This document shows positions 9,129 to 19,825 of a stretch of DNA of 64,000 nucleotides, piece after piece (positions within the stretch are counted from its first letter, which is position 1; the number at the start of each line of letters is the position of its first letter). The translations under genes were made by a program, and so were the position numbers. The notes below the pieces were generated by a model. It was not told where the DNA came from, did not search any database, and saw only the letters and a program-made list of their open reading frames with translations. Source of the DNA: Adenophora triphylla var. japonica (lineage: Eukaryota; Streptophyta; Magnoliopsida; Asterales; Campanulaceae); contig JAFEMH010002433.1 in NCBI GenBank assembly GCA_022495995.1, forward strand, positions 266,001-330,000, in the 5' to 3' direction.

Positions 9129-11988
9129 GGGGTAGACACACCTTAGCAGGGGGCTTCGTGAAAGACCTTCGGTAGAGGACTACGTTCATCACAACGAACC
9201 TTGGGGACCTCTTCTTGATAAGTTTAGCTTGCGCCTCATCTTTCGGGAGTTGGCTCTTCTCGATGTAGTCAATGTAGTCATCGATCCAGCATTTCTCCTC
9301 TCCATCTAGGAGCATGACTTGCAATCTTTCATACGCAGGTTCCTCAGCATAAACTACGTATGGATTGGTCATAGACTTAGACACATCCATGGTTGCTAGT
9401 TTAGATAGAACGTATGCGATTTGGTTGTCTTCCCTGCCTATTTGCTTGAGTTCAAAGAATTCCATCTTCTTTGTTATGTCCAGGACAAGGTCTCTATATT
9501 TGGCAAGGGTGGGGTCTTGGGTGTTATACTCTCCCTTTACTTGTTTGACTACGAGTTGGGAGTCACAGAAAGCTGCCACCTTAGTTGCTCCGTAGAAGGA
9601 GGCCAACTCAATGCCAAATATTAGAGCTTCGTATTCAGCTTGATTGTTGGAAGCAGGAAACTTGAATCGGATGATGTCTTGCATGGTGTACTCTCCTTTC
9701 GGGCTTGCTAGTACAACTCCAGCTCCGCTTCTTTCCTTTGTAGCTGATCCGTCCGTATACAAGATCCAACAGTTGGATGGGAGTTCGATGGGAGACTCTT
9801 CTTCCTCCGGTATGTTTTGCTTACGGGAGGTGGGGACATGTTCACCCATAAAAGCAGTCTCAACCATGAAGTCAACCAAAGGCTGTGCCAGGAGGGTCTT
9901 CCTTGGTTGGCAGGTGATATCAAACTCAGTAAGAGCGAAGGACCAATTAAGGAGACGCCCGGAGCCGTCCAACTTATGTAATATCTTCTTCAGTGGCTCG
10001 TTCGTGTACACGGTGATGGGATGTGCAGAAAAATAGGCACGTAGTTTCCTTGATGCAATAACTAGCGCGTACGCTATCTTCTCCACATTGAAGTATCTGC
10101 TTTCTACGTCGGATAATGCTTTTGACACGTAGTACACAGGTTTCTGAGTTCCTTCATCGTTTCTTACGAGGACAGCTGCGACTGCATGATCGGTGGCAGC
10201 TAGGAAGACATACAGCATCTCACCGGTAGTCGGGCTGCTGAGCAAGGGAGGGGAACCCAAGTACTCCTTCAACCGGAGGAATGCCTCGGAGCATTTGGGA
10301 GTCCAGGAGAAGCTCTTGGTACCCTTCAATACCTTGAAGAAGGGCAGTGACTTTTCGACGGATTTGGCGATGAATCTTCCAAGTGCCGCTATTCTTCCAT
10401 TTAGTCTTTGAACCTCCTTGATGGTGGTAGGTTCCTTCATGTCAATTAGTGCCTTGATCTTCTCAGGGTTTGCCTCAATTCCCCTCTGTGATACCATGAA
10501 GCCCAAAAACTTTCCAGCTGTCACTCCGAATACACATTTACTTGGGTTTAACTTCATGTTGTTAGCTCGGAGGTTGTTTATTGTCTCTTCCAAGTCAGGA
10601 GCGTGACTGCCCTCCTTGGTCTTTATGACCATGTCATCAATATAGGCCTCCATGTTGCGACCTATTTGTGCTTCGAACACCTTGTTCACCATACGTTGGT
10701 ATGTAGCACCGGCATTTTTGAGCCCAAAGGGCATCATAACATAACAGTAGTTTCCCCCCGGTATTTGGAAGGCCGTATTTTCAATGTCCTCATCCGCCAT
10801 TTTTATCTGATGATAGCCTGAATAGGCATCTAGGAAGCTGAGTGTTTGGTGTCCAACAATGGAGTCGACCAACTTGTCAATTCTGGGGAGAGGATAGCTG
10901 TCCTTGGGGAAGGCTTTGTTCAGATCAGTGAAGTCTATACACATACGCCACTTCCCATTTTGCTTTTTCACCATTACTACATTGGCCAACCAAACGGGGT
11001 ACTTGAATTCACGAATTATTCCGGCGCTCAGTAGCTTTTGCACCTCTTCCTTAATAGCCTCCTCCTTGTCCCTTGCAAAATTTCTCCTTGTCTGGGAGAT
11101 AGTTTTCGCCAAGGGGTCAACTTCCAAGTGATGGAGTGCTACTTCTTCATTAATCCCCCTCATGTCTTCGACTCTCCAAGCAAAGACGTCGAGACTGTTT
11201 TTTAAGAGGGAGACGATTCTTTCCTTATCTTCTGGAGATAACTGGCCCCCGAGTTTGATTTTTTGTTCAGGATAGTCAGGGTTAATGACCACCTCTTCCA
11301 GTTCGTCTACAGGCTCCATTTCAGGACCATCTCGAAATTCCAGGGACTCGATGATAATTTCTCTAATTCTCCAACCTTCATTGTTATCTACATTGAGGTC
11401 CTCTTCCTCCATTAGTTCATCAACGTCGAGCGGATCGACCTTCCTCAAGTCATGGTTGGCCCCCGAGTTCTGGCCGTTGACGAGAATGGGATCTTGCTCA
11501 GAGACGGGTGGAACTATGCCCTGGTCGCCTGCAATTTCTAGAACCATAAGCTCTTCTTCTAGGACCTCACGGATGTAGCTCAGCCTAGAGCTAGTTTCGG
11601 TAGTTTTTTGAGATTTAAAGACCTTGATGTTTTCTTCGGGGGTATCTATCTCCACGGTCTTAGATTTCTTCCTGCTTCTGACGACATGTTCCAAGAAGTC
11701 TTTGGGGGTCGCCCTCACACATCCAATTCCGGCACGAGTGGGAAATTTAACTCGTTGGTGAGGAAGGGAGGCAACCAGTCCAAGTTTAGCTTGACTTGGA
11801 ATGCCTATGATAGCATGATAATCACTTGTCAAATCCATGACTACGAAACTGACAGTAGCCTTGGATCTGAAGGGATGTTCGCCAATTTCAAGTTCTAGCT
11901 CCACCGTTCCCTTAGCTCCAACCTCATGGTTGGTGAATCCTTCCAGCCTTCCATGATATGGTTCCAGCATGGTGTCTTTCAAGCCCAT
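9118..11988 (-). CDS. Pol of the TAT element: protease C-terminus, reverse transcriptase, RNase H and second (archaeal-type) RNase H
   Basis: This open frame of 956 codons is uninterrupted. After the tail of the protease (YHAIIGIPSQAKLGL) comes the RT (WRMCIDFTDLNKAFPKDSYP, FGLKNAGATYQRM, catalytic YIDDMV at about 10,633-10,644). A degenerate Ty3-type RNase H/connection follows, then a second RNase H starting WILYTDGSATKERSGAG at about 9760. That second module, with NNQAEYEAL and CDSQLVVKQV, matches the extra RNase H (aRNH) described for TAT-lineage elements. The frame starts in the middle of the protease because of a frameshift near 12,020; the first Met shown is not a real start. RT and RNase H motifs look intact, so this part of the element decayed least. 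Confidence 0.92.
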   Translation of the reverse strand: MGLKDTMLEPYHGRLEGFTNHEVGAKGTVELELEIGEHPFRSKATVSFVVMDLTSDYHAIIGIPSQAKLGLVASLPHQRVKFPTRAGIGCVRATPKDFLEHVVRSRKKSKTVEIDTPEENIKVFKSQKTTETSSRLSYIREVLEEELMVLEIAGDQGIVPPVSEQDPILVNGQNSGANHDLRKVDPLDVDELMEEEDLNVDNNEGWRIREIIIESLEFRDGPEMEPVDELEEVVINPDYPEQKIKLGGQLSPEDKERIVSLLKNSLDVFAWRVEDMRGINEEVALHHLEVDPLAKTISQTRRNFARDKEEAIKEEVQKLLSAGIIREFKYPVWLANVVMVKKQNGKWRMCIDFTDLNKAFPKDSYPLPRIDKLVDSIVGHQTLSFLDAYSGYHQIKMADEDIENTAFQIPGGNYCYVMMPFGLKNAGATYQRMVNKVFEAQIGRNMEAYIDDMVIKTKEGSHAPDLEETINNLRANNMKLNPSKCVFGVTAGKFLGFMVSQRGIEANPEKIKALIDMKEPTTIKEVQRLNGRIAALGRFIAKSVEKSLPFFKVLKGTKSFSWTPKCSEAFLRLKEYLGSPPLLSSPTTGEMLYVFLAATDHAVAAVLVRNDEGTQKPVYYVSKALSDVESRYFNVEKIAYALVIASRKLRAYFSAHPITVYTNEPLKKILHKLDGSGRLLNWSFALTEFDITCQPRKTLLAQPLVDFMVETAFMGEHVPTSRKQNIPEEEESPIELPSNCWILYTDGSATKERSGAGVVLASPKGEYTMQDIIRFKFPASNNQAEYEALIFGIELASFYGATKVAAFCDSQLVVKQVKGEYNTQDPTLAKYRDLVLDITKKMEFFELKQIGREDNQIAYVLSKLATMDVSKSMTNPYVVYAEEPAYERLQVMLLDGEEKCWIDDYIDYIEKSQLPKDEAQAKLIKKRSPRFVVMNVVLYRRSFTKPPAKVCLPQGN

Positions 11989-12250
11989 CTGTTAGAAAGC
12001 GGAATAGTATAGAATGTCATGGGAGGCCCCCCGTGTCCACAAGTAATCTTTTCGATTCCACATTATCAATCCGACCCTTTATCACCAAGGGTTGTTCACG
12101 GGCAGCACGGCTCCCTGCCAATTCGTTGGGAGAAAAACTGATGACCTCTTCCGCCTTATGAATCCAAGCAGGCACGTGGTACACTTTGCTCTGTTCATGG
12201 ATTTGGTCCCTTAGCTTTCTGGTGGAAGTCACCTCTTCACGGATCACATG
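11989..12250 (-). pseudogene. Retroviral-type aspartic protease of the TAT element, frameshifted
   Basis: The minus-strand reading gives RLLVDTGG at about 12,022-12,050, the D-T-G catalytic triad of a pepsin-like retrotransposon protease. It is preceded by ISFSPNELAGSRAAREQPLV. Just after DTGG the frame ends and the continuation (HDILYYSAFQQMGL) is found in the frame of the downstream pol ORF, so there is a one-base lesion within about 20 bp of the active site. The role is maturation of the gag-pol polyprotein. Confidence 0.8.
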
Positions 12251-12313
12251 TAACTTAGCCCTAGGAGGCCTACGTTCTCCGTCCTCACTTTTATCATCGT
12301 CTTCACTTTCCTC

Positions 12314-14168
12314 TTACTTCCGCTTCCGCTTGCCATCCTTTTTCATGACATAGCGGTCTAACTTTCCCTCGTCAACCCACCGTTGGATCATTTTCTTGAG
12401 GGCCCAACAGTTGTCAGTGGTGTGGCCATTATCCTTGTGGAAATCACAGTATTTGGAGGTGTCACGGGGAAATTTTGGTTTATCGATCAACGGATGAGGA
12501 GGTGGAAGATTTACTAGTTGCATGATCTCAGAGATGGGTTTGGTAAGAGGAGTGAACACTTCTGGCTTCTCAGTGCTTCTTGTTCTGTTCTTCCCCTTGG
12601 ATCCCTTGCCATTCCCATTGTCATTCTGGCGAGTGCCCGCCGCCTCTGGTTCCACCTTGTCGGATCCCCATTTCTTGCTTTTGTCCTCAGCCATTGCAAT
12701 GGCGTATGCCACTTGGTACAATTCAGACTTGGACTTAGGTTCCCGGGCGGAGAGTTGATAAATGAGGGGACCGGATTTTAATCTGGGGTTAAAACAAACA
12801 ATGACCTCCCTGTCAGTGAGGCTTTCCTCTACTTGGTCAGCCATTTTTCGAAATCGGTTGTAATAACTGAGGGTGGTTTCCCCTTTTCCTTGCTCGATAT
12901 TGGCAAGGTCGGTCAATCTCATCTTTCTCCTTCCAGCTGTGGCAAAGTGATTCAAGAACATTCTCCTCATGCCTCTCCAGCTATCGATGCAACCTTTTTT
13001 CAGCTCACGAAACCAGGTCAAGGCTGTTCCGGAAAAGGTGCTCGCGAAAGATTTACAGAGCATGTCATCAGCTATAGTGAGGAGGTTCATGGTTTGCTCA
13101 AAAATTTGCACATGGTCCTTCGCGTCAGTGGTTCCGTTGTACTTTTCAAAGTTCGGGACCTTAAAGTGAGAATTTGGTGGTGCAGCAGTTATCCTCAGGA
13201 AGAATGGACGAGTTGACCAGTCAAAGTCATCGTCATCAACTTTCTTTCCCATTTCCATGTCATCCAGCCTCTGTTTCAATAGTTCCCATTGTTTCGTTTC
13301 CACTCCCTTATCATTGCTAGAGCGGGTGCTTCGTTGGGAGCTACGAGTTGATTTATCCTTGGGGTGACCATTCACCCTACTGTGCTCCACGTCATTTCGG
13401 TGGCTGTCACGTCGTTTCGATGGTGCCTTATCACGTCTTGGTTCCAACTCTTGGCCATCAAGTATCATTCTGTATGGTTCAGGTGTTCTTGGTCGTGCGA
13501 ATTCACGATGACGAGGACGGGGAGAGTCAGGGCGAGGTCGACGAGGTCGAGGGGACCTGGGACGACGAGGCGCCATGACAAGATGAGGAGGGGAAAGCCT
13601 CTTGGATAAGCTGAGTTTCGTCCTTAAGTCCTTTGAGTTCACTTCTTGTTCCCTGGAACTCAACTGGCTTCTCAGGTCAACTACCTGGTCTTACGGGGGG
13701 ACTCTCGGAGGGCCTGCTTAGGTGGTACAGCAGGGTCGAGGGGAGGACCTCTTCGCTCACCCTGCTCCCTTCCACGAGGGTTGCCCATCGATGGCAGCAT
13801 GAATTCAGCCATGGAATTGTCAGGATCCAATTGCAAAAGAGCAACTTGTGTCTCATACATCCTTTGCAATGTCTCCATTTGTCTATGTAGCAGAGTGCGT
13901 CGGTCAACGGGTTGAGTTCCCTCGGCTTGACTGACGTCGGCATTCTTTGTCATCTTCCTCCCCACTCGCTTCCACGAGGGCGAGTAGGACGAGGAAGGTT
14001 AGCTCCCTCTCCCTCGGCATTCGCCTGACCCATAGAACGTAGAGTCATGGCGAGGGGAGGGGGTCCTTCAGGCTGAGGTGGGGGAGGAGGAAGCACCTCG
14101 GCATCCGGGTTAACCCCATTCACTTGGGTTTTTTCCTCAGCAGTTACACTTGTGAATTGTCCGTCCAT
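12314..14168 (-). pseudogene. Gag of the TAT element, frameshifted
   Basis: A plausible start ATG lies at 14,166-14,168. The Pro-rich N-terminus runs to about 13,950, a second segment (13,965-13,681) is in another frame, and the main segment runs from about 13,663 to 12,314. The main segment contains the Retrotrans_gag core (MNLLTIADDMLCKSFASTF, ALTWFRELKKGCIDSW) and a short C-terminal zinc-binding motif CDFHKDNGHTTDNC near 12,400-12,450, typical of this lineage. At least two frameshifts interrupt it (near 13,960 and 13,670). Gag would form the virus-like particle in the cytoplasm. Confidence 0.88.
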
Positions 14169-14485
14169 TGCAAATCAAGAATTGTAACAATGAATTTACC
14201 AGAAGAGAGGTTTTTCAACAGATCCCAATTTCAGGCAAAATTGGGGCAAATTCCAACTGCTGCGGTAGTATTACAATTGCGATTTTACCAATACCAAGAA
14301 TTTCCGGCCAAAACGCAAGTTTTAAATACAAACTTGGCGAATTCCGACTGAAATTTGCAGATTCCGGTCGAATCAAGAACAAAACAGAATCGGAGCAGAT
14401 TTTCCATTCTAATCAAGAACAAATTCGGCAAAAAACACTCTGCAGGCGAACTTTTCCAGGCCAAACAAAGGGTGTTTGAATCGAT

Positions 14486-14505
14486 TTCCCGACAATGGAA
14501 CCAAT
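14486..14505 (-). other. Primer-binding site of the TAT element
   Basis: Directly inside the 5' LTR the minus strand reads ATTGGTTCCATTGTCGGGAA. It has the TGG...CGGGAA form of tRNA-complementary primer sites in Ty3-type elements. The exact tRNA cannot be assigned with confidence by eye. Confidence 0.6.
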
Positions 14506-15297
14506 TGATGATGCCAAAATCGTCAAATCAGCCCAAATCCAAGCGTTCGGATGCTCCGGAGATTGCTAGGCCTGAAAATAAGAGAAAACACGTAAACTAA
14601 GCCGGGGCGAGTCCGGCTAAAGGCCCTCCGGCGTGAGAGTAAGTTCACGGTTTGTGTATGGGAAACTAAATTAACAGAGTTTCTGTATTGTAAAAAGTAA
14701 CGTACCAAATAATAGGCCATATGACTTGTATTTATAGGGATGGATTGATAGAATCCATGTAGAATTGAACTTGCAAAGAGATAAGATAATAATCCTAAGA
14801 GGATTATATCTGTTAAGGAGTCATTGTTTGACTTGAATTGGTGTAGGTGGTTACAATCCTGATTGGATCATAACTGTTGAATCCTTGTTTGAATAGGATT
14901 GTACGATCTGCTAGCCGGAAGGCCGAGGAGCATGAATTCCTTATCTCGGCATTGGCAAGTAAGCCGAGATGCGTGATTCTGCTTCCTCGTCATTTGATGA
15001 TTGGCCGACATGTGAATATGCAGGGGTGAATGATTCTGTCTCCTCGTCATGTGATGATATGCCGAGGTAAGAACTTTTCTCTCCTCGTCACTTGTGACGT
15101 CTCAGAGCATGATGAGCCAAGTATGAAGAGCTTGTCGTCGATGTAAGGCCGAGGTGATACTCCTCGGCATACGAGGAGGGTACCTCGGCCCTTGTAATTT
15201 GAGCATTGATACTTGTGTATTGGATTATGTTTATAGCCCAATTCATTTGGGCCCAACTCGGGCAAGCCCATGTTCATACCTCGGTTTATACTGTTCA
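14506..15297 (-). repeat. 5' LTR of the TAT element
   Basis: The 792-bp mate of 1596-2387 is followed by the TSD GTAGT at 15,298-15,302. By hand count about 15 substitutions separate the two copies. Confidence 0.93.
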
Positions 15298-15302
15298 GTA
15301 GT

Positions 15303-16887
15303 AAATACTTTTAATAAAATCATGAAATCCTATCACAAGGATGAATACTTTCAAATACTAAAGAACGTAATCCCTTATCTCGGTTGTTTGCACTTTCCTT
15401 GCACAATTTCTCGCACGAATCTACAATCATGCAAAAGGTTCTCTTAGGGTAAAAGTAATTTATATTTACTTAACCCATAAACTATCTTCAATAGCCTTGT
15501 TAACCTAAGAGTTATTCTCTTTTAAATCCCCTAAAGGTTAACCCTTTACCCCTTTAGATTTATCAAAATACCCCTAGGGTTTCTAAGTTCAAAACTCCTT
15601 TAAGTTTTCTTCAATCCAATTTACACGCACTATTTACACCTTTTTCCAGCACACACAAACACACACTAAACCCTATCACACACACGCACTAAACCCTAAC
15701 ACACCCACACTCACCAGCCGCCACTCACACACACATACACGGCTGTACACTCACACACTCACACACTCAACACGCACACATGTTGCACACACACAGCAAA
15801 CACACGGCACATACACCCCACACACACGGCACACATACACTCACACACACAAAACTCTAATCTTTCTTATAAACCCTAGCATGCATCGTTAATACCATTG
15901 ATTAACATGCCAAAACCCTAATCTTAATCCTAAAGGTTTTAGGGTTTCTTAGGGTTTTAAATCTAAAAACCATAGCAACAAAGGATTTCATCTTACCTTG
16001 GTTTTGATCTTCAAGACGAATCGATGGAGTTTTTCTTCCTGCTTCTCTTCCAAGTTCCGTCTCACTCTCTCTCTTTCTCTCTCTTGGCGCCGCCTCTCTC
16101 TCTCCACACGGCACTCTCTCTCTCTCTCTCTATCTTTCTTTGATTATAAAATTATGAGACTCCTAGGTTTAGAAAAGAGTATTTAGAATTGATTTTCCAA
16201 AACCTAAACTCAGTAATATCTAAGTCCAAAACAAAAAGGTAATTCAAATTCAATGGATTTTCAAAACCTAGGCCCAGCTTAATCTAATCCATCTAGGAAA
16301 AGGTGATACAATCTATTAATCAAATAAAACAATTAATTAATAAAAGAAAAGAATAAGAAATAAAATTTTAGGGTTATTACAATTATAATTATAATAACAC
16401 TCCAATATTTGTAGAAAACACGGCACTAAAAGTGTCCTTTTGATGTTTATGGTGATTGTGGGGTACCCTATAACATTTTTTTTTTTTTAATATTTTCTAT
16501 AGGGGACCCACATAATAATAAATATTTACAAGAGAGTTATGTTACATCCTTTTCTTAGGGTTTTTTTTAAGAATTCTTAGGGGGTTCTTAAAAAGTTGAT
16601 AATGGTAGGTGTTTTTGGAAACGGTATCATTAAAAATTATCTTATTAAATAAATAACATTATTCATTTACTTAATTTAATTGGGAAAAACAATACTGTTA
16701 TCTAAAAAAATAAAAAATAAAAATTGATTATTTACAAGTTCCAAATAAGCCAAAAAAAAATGTTGTTCTGACGGATAGTCAAGATGAGCAGGCCTGGCTC
16801 CGGCCCGTATCTATAAGGACCAGCAAGAAAAGGTCCAATACGATAAGGCCCATGTACGTAATGGCCCGTTAGCCAAAATAATAAAGT
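15303..16887. other. Intergenic spacer with CA-rich and CT-rich low-complexity tracts
   Basis: No credible gene is seen. From about 15,640 to 15,855 the plus strand is dominated by (AC)n-like ACACACAC with ACGGC insertions. From 16,060 to 16,130 it is CTCTCT-rich. AAACCCTA motifs are frequent around 15,860-15,960. The rest is AT-rich. A minus-strand 70-codon ORF over the CT tract is compositional. Confidence 0.7.
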
Positions 16888-16960
16888 TGGAGGTGCGGGG
16901 AATCGAACCCCGTGCCTCTCGCATGCGAAGCGAGCGCTCTACCATATGAGCTACACCCCC
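16888..16960 (-). tRNA. tRNA-Ala(CGC): tRNA-Ala, anticodon CGC
   Basis: The 73-nt minus-strand sequence folds into a full cloverleaf. It has a 7-bp acceptor stem (GGGGGTG with CACCTCC, one G-U pair), D stem GCTC/GAGC, anticodon stem CTCGC/GCGAG with loop TTCGCAT giving anticodon CGC, and T stem CGGGG/CCCCG with TTCGATT loop. The discriminator base is A. No CCA is encoded, as expected for a eukaryotic nuclear tRNA, and no intron is present. The internal A box (TAGCTCATATGG) and B box (GGTTCGATTCC) match pol III promoter consensus. It appears intact and is the best candidate for a functional host gene in the window. Confidence 0.95.
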
Positions 16961-17064
16961 AATTCTTGTTGTATTGCTCATATAATATAATTTAACAACA
17001 ATATTATTATCTCCTATATAAATTAATCTATCTTTATTCCCAAATTCAAAGAGCGAAATGAAAG

Positions 17065-18090
17065 TTGAAAACTAGCGGGAAAATCATCGACGATGGTGAT
17101 CATATTACGTTTAGGAAAATCAATAGCTGGCGAATCCATCACCGACTGCTAGCGTTCAAATGTGTGCTCGATCGATCAATCGAATCCATTGAATTGGCTT
17201 TAGAATTGGTAGCTAACGATACAGAATCGTTTAGTTCTGTGATCAAGGACGTTAATGCCTTGATTCGGACGGTTAAGGAGAAGATGGATGCCGAGGATAG
17301 AAAGAAGGAGGACAAAGTACTCCGACGTAACGGAAATGCTGAGAAGCCGGCGCCGGAAACTTCAACAGTGACGGAAACAAACTCTGCCGGTTTAGGGTTT
17401 TTGTTCTCTCGAAATCTTTCCCGAATTGTTGATCAAGTTGTATTTCATGATTTGTGTTTGTGTGTTATTTTACATTTTGTTGGTGAATTGTGTTATTGCG
17501 TTTGCCCTAGGTTAAACGTTCATGTCCCTCCAGGAACAAGTTCAAGGTCCATTACTTGTGAAATCAAGAAGAATCATCTGAAAGTTGGACTAGGGGGTCA
17601 GCCTCTGATCATCGATGTAAGTGTTGCATCCACTTATTGCATCATTCATTCATATCAGCAATTTGTTTCTCTAACTCTTTCAGCTGTTCGAGACTCGAGT
17701 TGTTAATTGTGATTCACTCCCTCTAATTGTGACTGTGTGGGAACTTGCGGCGGGAGCTTGGTTAAGGGTGGTCCTGAGATTAACTCTCTAAAAGTAGAAG
17801 ATTACCCCCCCCCCCTTCACGGCACATACACAAACACACACACCGAAGAGCAGAAGAGTTCAGAATTTGCATGGTCTTTATACGAATACCTTGCATTTTC
17901 CCTTCCTGAACTGACTTCGTTGTTATACATATCATTGTTTTTGTTCCTATTTAGGTTGATCATCTGAACAGAAGGAAATGGGCCTTCCAACATGTGTTAA
18001 GAGGCAGGAGCATGAACTCTTAAAAAATTCACGGCAGAAAATCCTGAGACGGACTTTTCCAGGGGTAACTTCGCCTGAGGTAAATCCTGA
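17065..18090 (+). pseudogene. NudC/BOBBER-type CS-domain gene remnant with introns
   Basis: The family signature VPPGT-SRS--CEIKKNHLKVGL-GQPLIID is encoded at about 17,521-17,616 and is characteristic of the CS (HSP20-like) domain of NudC proteins. Further 3', LVKGGPEINSLKVE (about 17,755-17,805) and KEMGLPTCVKRQEHELLK (from about 17,975) match the conserved C-terminal segments of that family in the right order. An upstream helical segment ending IRTVKEKMDAEDRKKED fits the N-terminal region. Introns are evident (acceptor TTGCCCTAG ending 17,510; donor GAT|GTAAGT at 17,617; acceptor CTTTCAG ending 17,683; acceptor TATTTAG ending about 17,954). It looks dead: no in-frame ATG precedes the first exon, the tryptophan-containing start of the CS domain is missing, the core after LFETRV is degraded, and the end lacks the usual tail. 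NudC proteins are co-chaperones; BOBBER acts in plant development and heat tolerance. Confidence 0.72.
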
Positions 18091-18204
18091 GACGGATATA
18101 GTGATCCGTATGTTGTTATACATCATTGTTTTAGTCCAAGACTGTGTTGGATATAGTGATCAGTATGTTGTTTAAACTTGTCTATACTCTAAGTGCCACT
18201 CATC

Positions 18205-18490
18205 TGTTAAGAACAAAAAAGAGTAGAAGAAGGAGAAGAGAGAAGACAGGAGATTGGGATAATATTTTCTTCATAATCCATACCGAAAAGAAACAAGAAC
18301 ATTAAAAAGGAGTTGAAATAACCACCCACCAACACACGAACCCCACTACTTGGGTAGTTGTTTTGAGGAGGGAACTACCTACCTAAACAAAAGGAATAAC
18401 ATAAAATAACACAAACTAACTGACAAACTAACTGACTAAGCTACTAGACTTATTGGTGTTGCATGGGCTGGTCTTGCAGTGACCACATCA
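18205..18490 (-). repeat. 3' LTR of the chromovirus
   Basis: This 286-bp copy is identical by eye to 22,860-23,144 except for A6 versus A5 near the left end. The adjacent minus-strand polypurine tract AGTGGGGAGGAA occupies about 18,491-18,502. Confidence 0.93.
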
Positions 18491-19825
18491 TTCCTCCCCA
18501 CTTGCAGCATCCTTGTCCGCAAGGATGAAGTCCGGGTAGGACCTGACGAAACGCCTCTCGTTCTCCCAGGTTGCATCTTCCTCCATGGCCCCCCGCCACT
18601 TAATGAGAACTTCACGTCTAGGCCGATAGCGACCCTTAGTAATAGTGCGACGTCCTAGCAAGGCTTCGGGTTGGGCAAAGCAAGACATCATCGTCGGAGG
18701 TAGCCGGCAATGGTCCCGGCGCAGAGTGTGAATCGGGCCCAAGTGCTTGCGCAAAAGGCTCACGTGGAACACATCGTGAATTGGCGGAAGGTGGCAACTC
18801 TAAACGATATGCCACTGGACCAATGCGTGCGACGATTCGATAGGGACCAAAAAATCGAGGTGCCAATTTCATGGAGGACCGAAAGGCAACACTAGTTTGT
18901 CGATAGGGTTGAAGTTTAAGATAGACATAATCCCCTACTTCAAACGTAACTTCCCTTCGATGTTGATCAGCCTGTGTCTTCATACGGTGAGCTGCCGTAG
19001 TCAGATTTTGATGGAGTGTCCTGAGTATAGTGGTGCGATCTCTCAGAAAGTTATCCACACTGAAGGTTGGACGAACCCGGAATATAGTCAAGGAGGCGAG
19101 GTGGAGGAGCCCCGTAAAAACTTCGAACGGAGTCGGCTTTGTGACGGAGTGAACCGAAGTATTGTAGCCGAACTCGGCCCACGGAAGCCGCCTACCCACT
19201 TCTTGGTTGGTCGCCGCAAAGCAACGAAGATACCGTTCAAGTGTGCGATTCATTACCTCCGTTTGCCCATCCGTTTCTGGGTGGTAGCTAGAACTCATGC
19301 GTAACTGGGTGCCTTGCAACTCGAATAATGCCTTCCAAAAGTGACTAACAAATACCTTATCTCGGTCACTAACAATTGATGCTGGGAAGCCATGAAGTCT
19401 AACCACATTAGCTATAAAAGACTTGGCAACCGCAGGCGTAATAAGGGTGCTTCAGTGGCCACAAAGTGGCTATACTTTGATAATCTATCAACCACCACCA
19501 TGATAACCGAATACCCTTGAGACAATGGCAACCCCTCGATGAAGTCCATGGAAACATCAGTCCATATTTTGGTGGGAATGGGAAGAGGTTGCAATAACCC
19601 GGCCGGCTTCATGGTGTCGAATTTGAAACGTTGACATATTTCACACCGACGCAAGAAATCCCTCACATCACGCCGCAGATTGGGCCATTGGAAGCTGTCC
19701 CGGACTCTACTAAGAGTCTTCTTGAACCCGAAATGCCCTCCCACTGGGCTGAGTGGCTGTCTGCAAGTACTTGTGGGATCAAAGCCGAGGTAGGGCTCAA
19801 ATATATTCGACCGTGAGAGAACCAA
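18491..19825 (-). pseudogene. Chromovirus integrase and C-terminal chromodomain, frameshifted
   Basis: The minus strand encodes a zinc-binding CEICQRF segment, then the catalytic core with Asp in DVSMDFIEGLP, Asp in SIVSDRDKVF and Glu in DGQTEVMNRTLERY. A GPY-like module (FFGPYRIVARIGPVAYRLELP) follows. After a frameshift near 18,780 the frame continues with VFHVSLLRKHLGP and a chromodomain (VLIKWRGAMEEDATWENE), ending with a stop near the polypurine tract. Other shifts lie near 19,445 (between the first and second Asp) and in the zinc module near 19,700. The chromodomain would have directed insertion to marked chromatin. Confidence 0.88.

Larger units (their letters stand above)
1596..15297 (-). 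mobile_element. Ty3-type (TAT lineage) LTR retrotransposon with spliced antisense gene, 13.7 kb
   Basis: Two 792-bp direct repeats (1596-2387 and 14,506-15,297) begin TGAACAGTAT and end GGCATCATCA on the minus strand. They are flanked by a perfect 5-bp duplication GTAGT (1591-1595 and 15,298-15,302). Reading on the minus strand, the order is LTR, primer-binding site, gag, protease, RT, RNase H, a second RNase H, integrase, a repeat-rich spacer, an antisense-oriented multi-exon gene, polypurine tract, LTR. Gag-pol before an antisense ORF, together with a second RNase H, is the known layout of TAT-lineage elements (for example Grande and Retand). By eye the LTRs differ at about 15 of 792 positions with no indels (about 98% identity). 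Frameshifts in gag, protease and integrase mean it is not autonomous now. Confidence 0.93.

Noticed and set aside
9365..13943. Many plus-strand ORFs of 60-130 codons opposite pol and gag
   Set aside because: Frame shadows of the minus-strand gag-pol of the TAT element; they lack family signatures and contradict its clear motifs.
15902..16186. Short opposed ORFs over the CT-rich tract
   Set aside because: Ser/Leu or Glu/Arg repeats from a CTCTCT microsatellite; no start context or homology signal.
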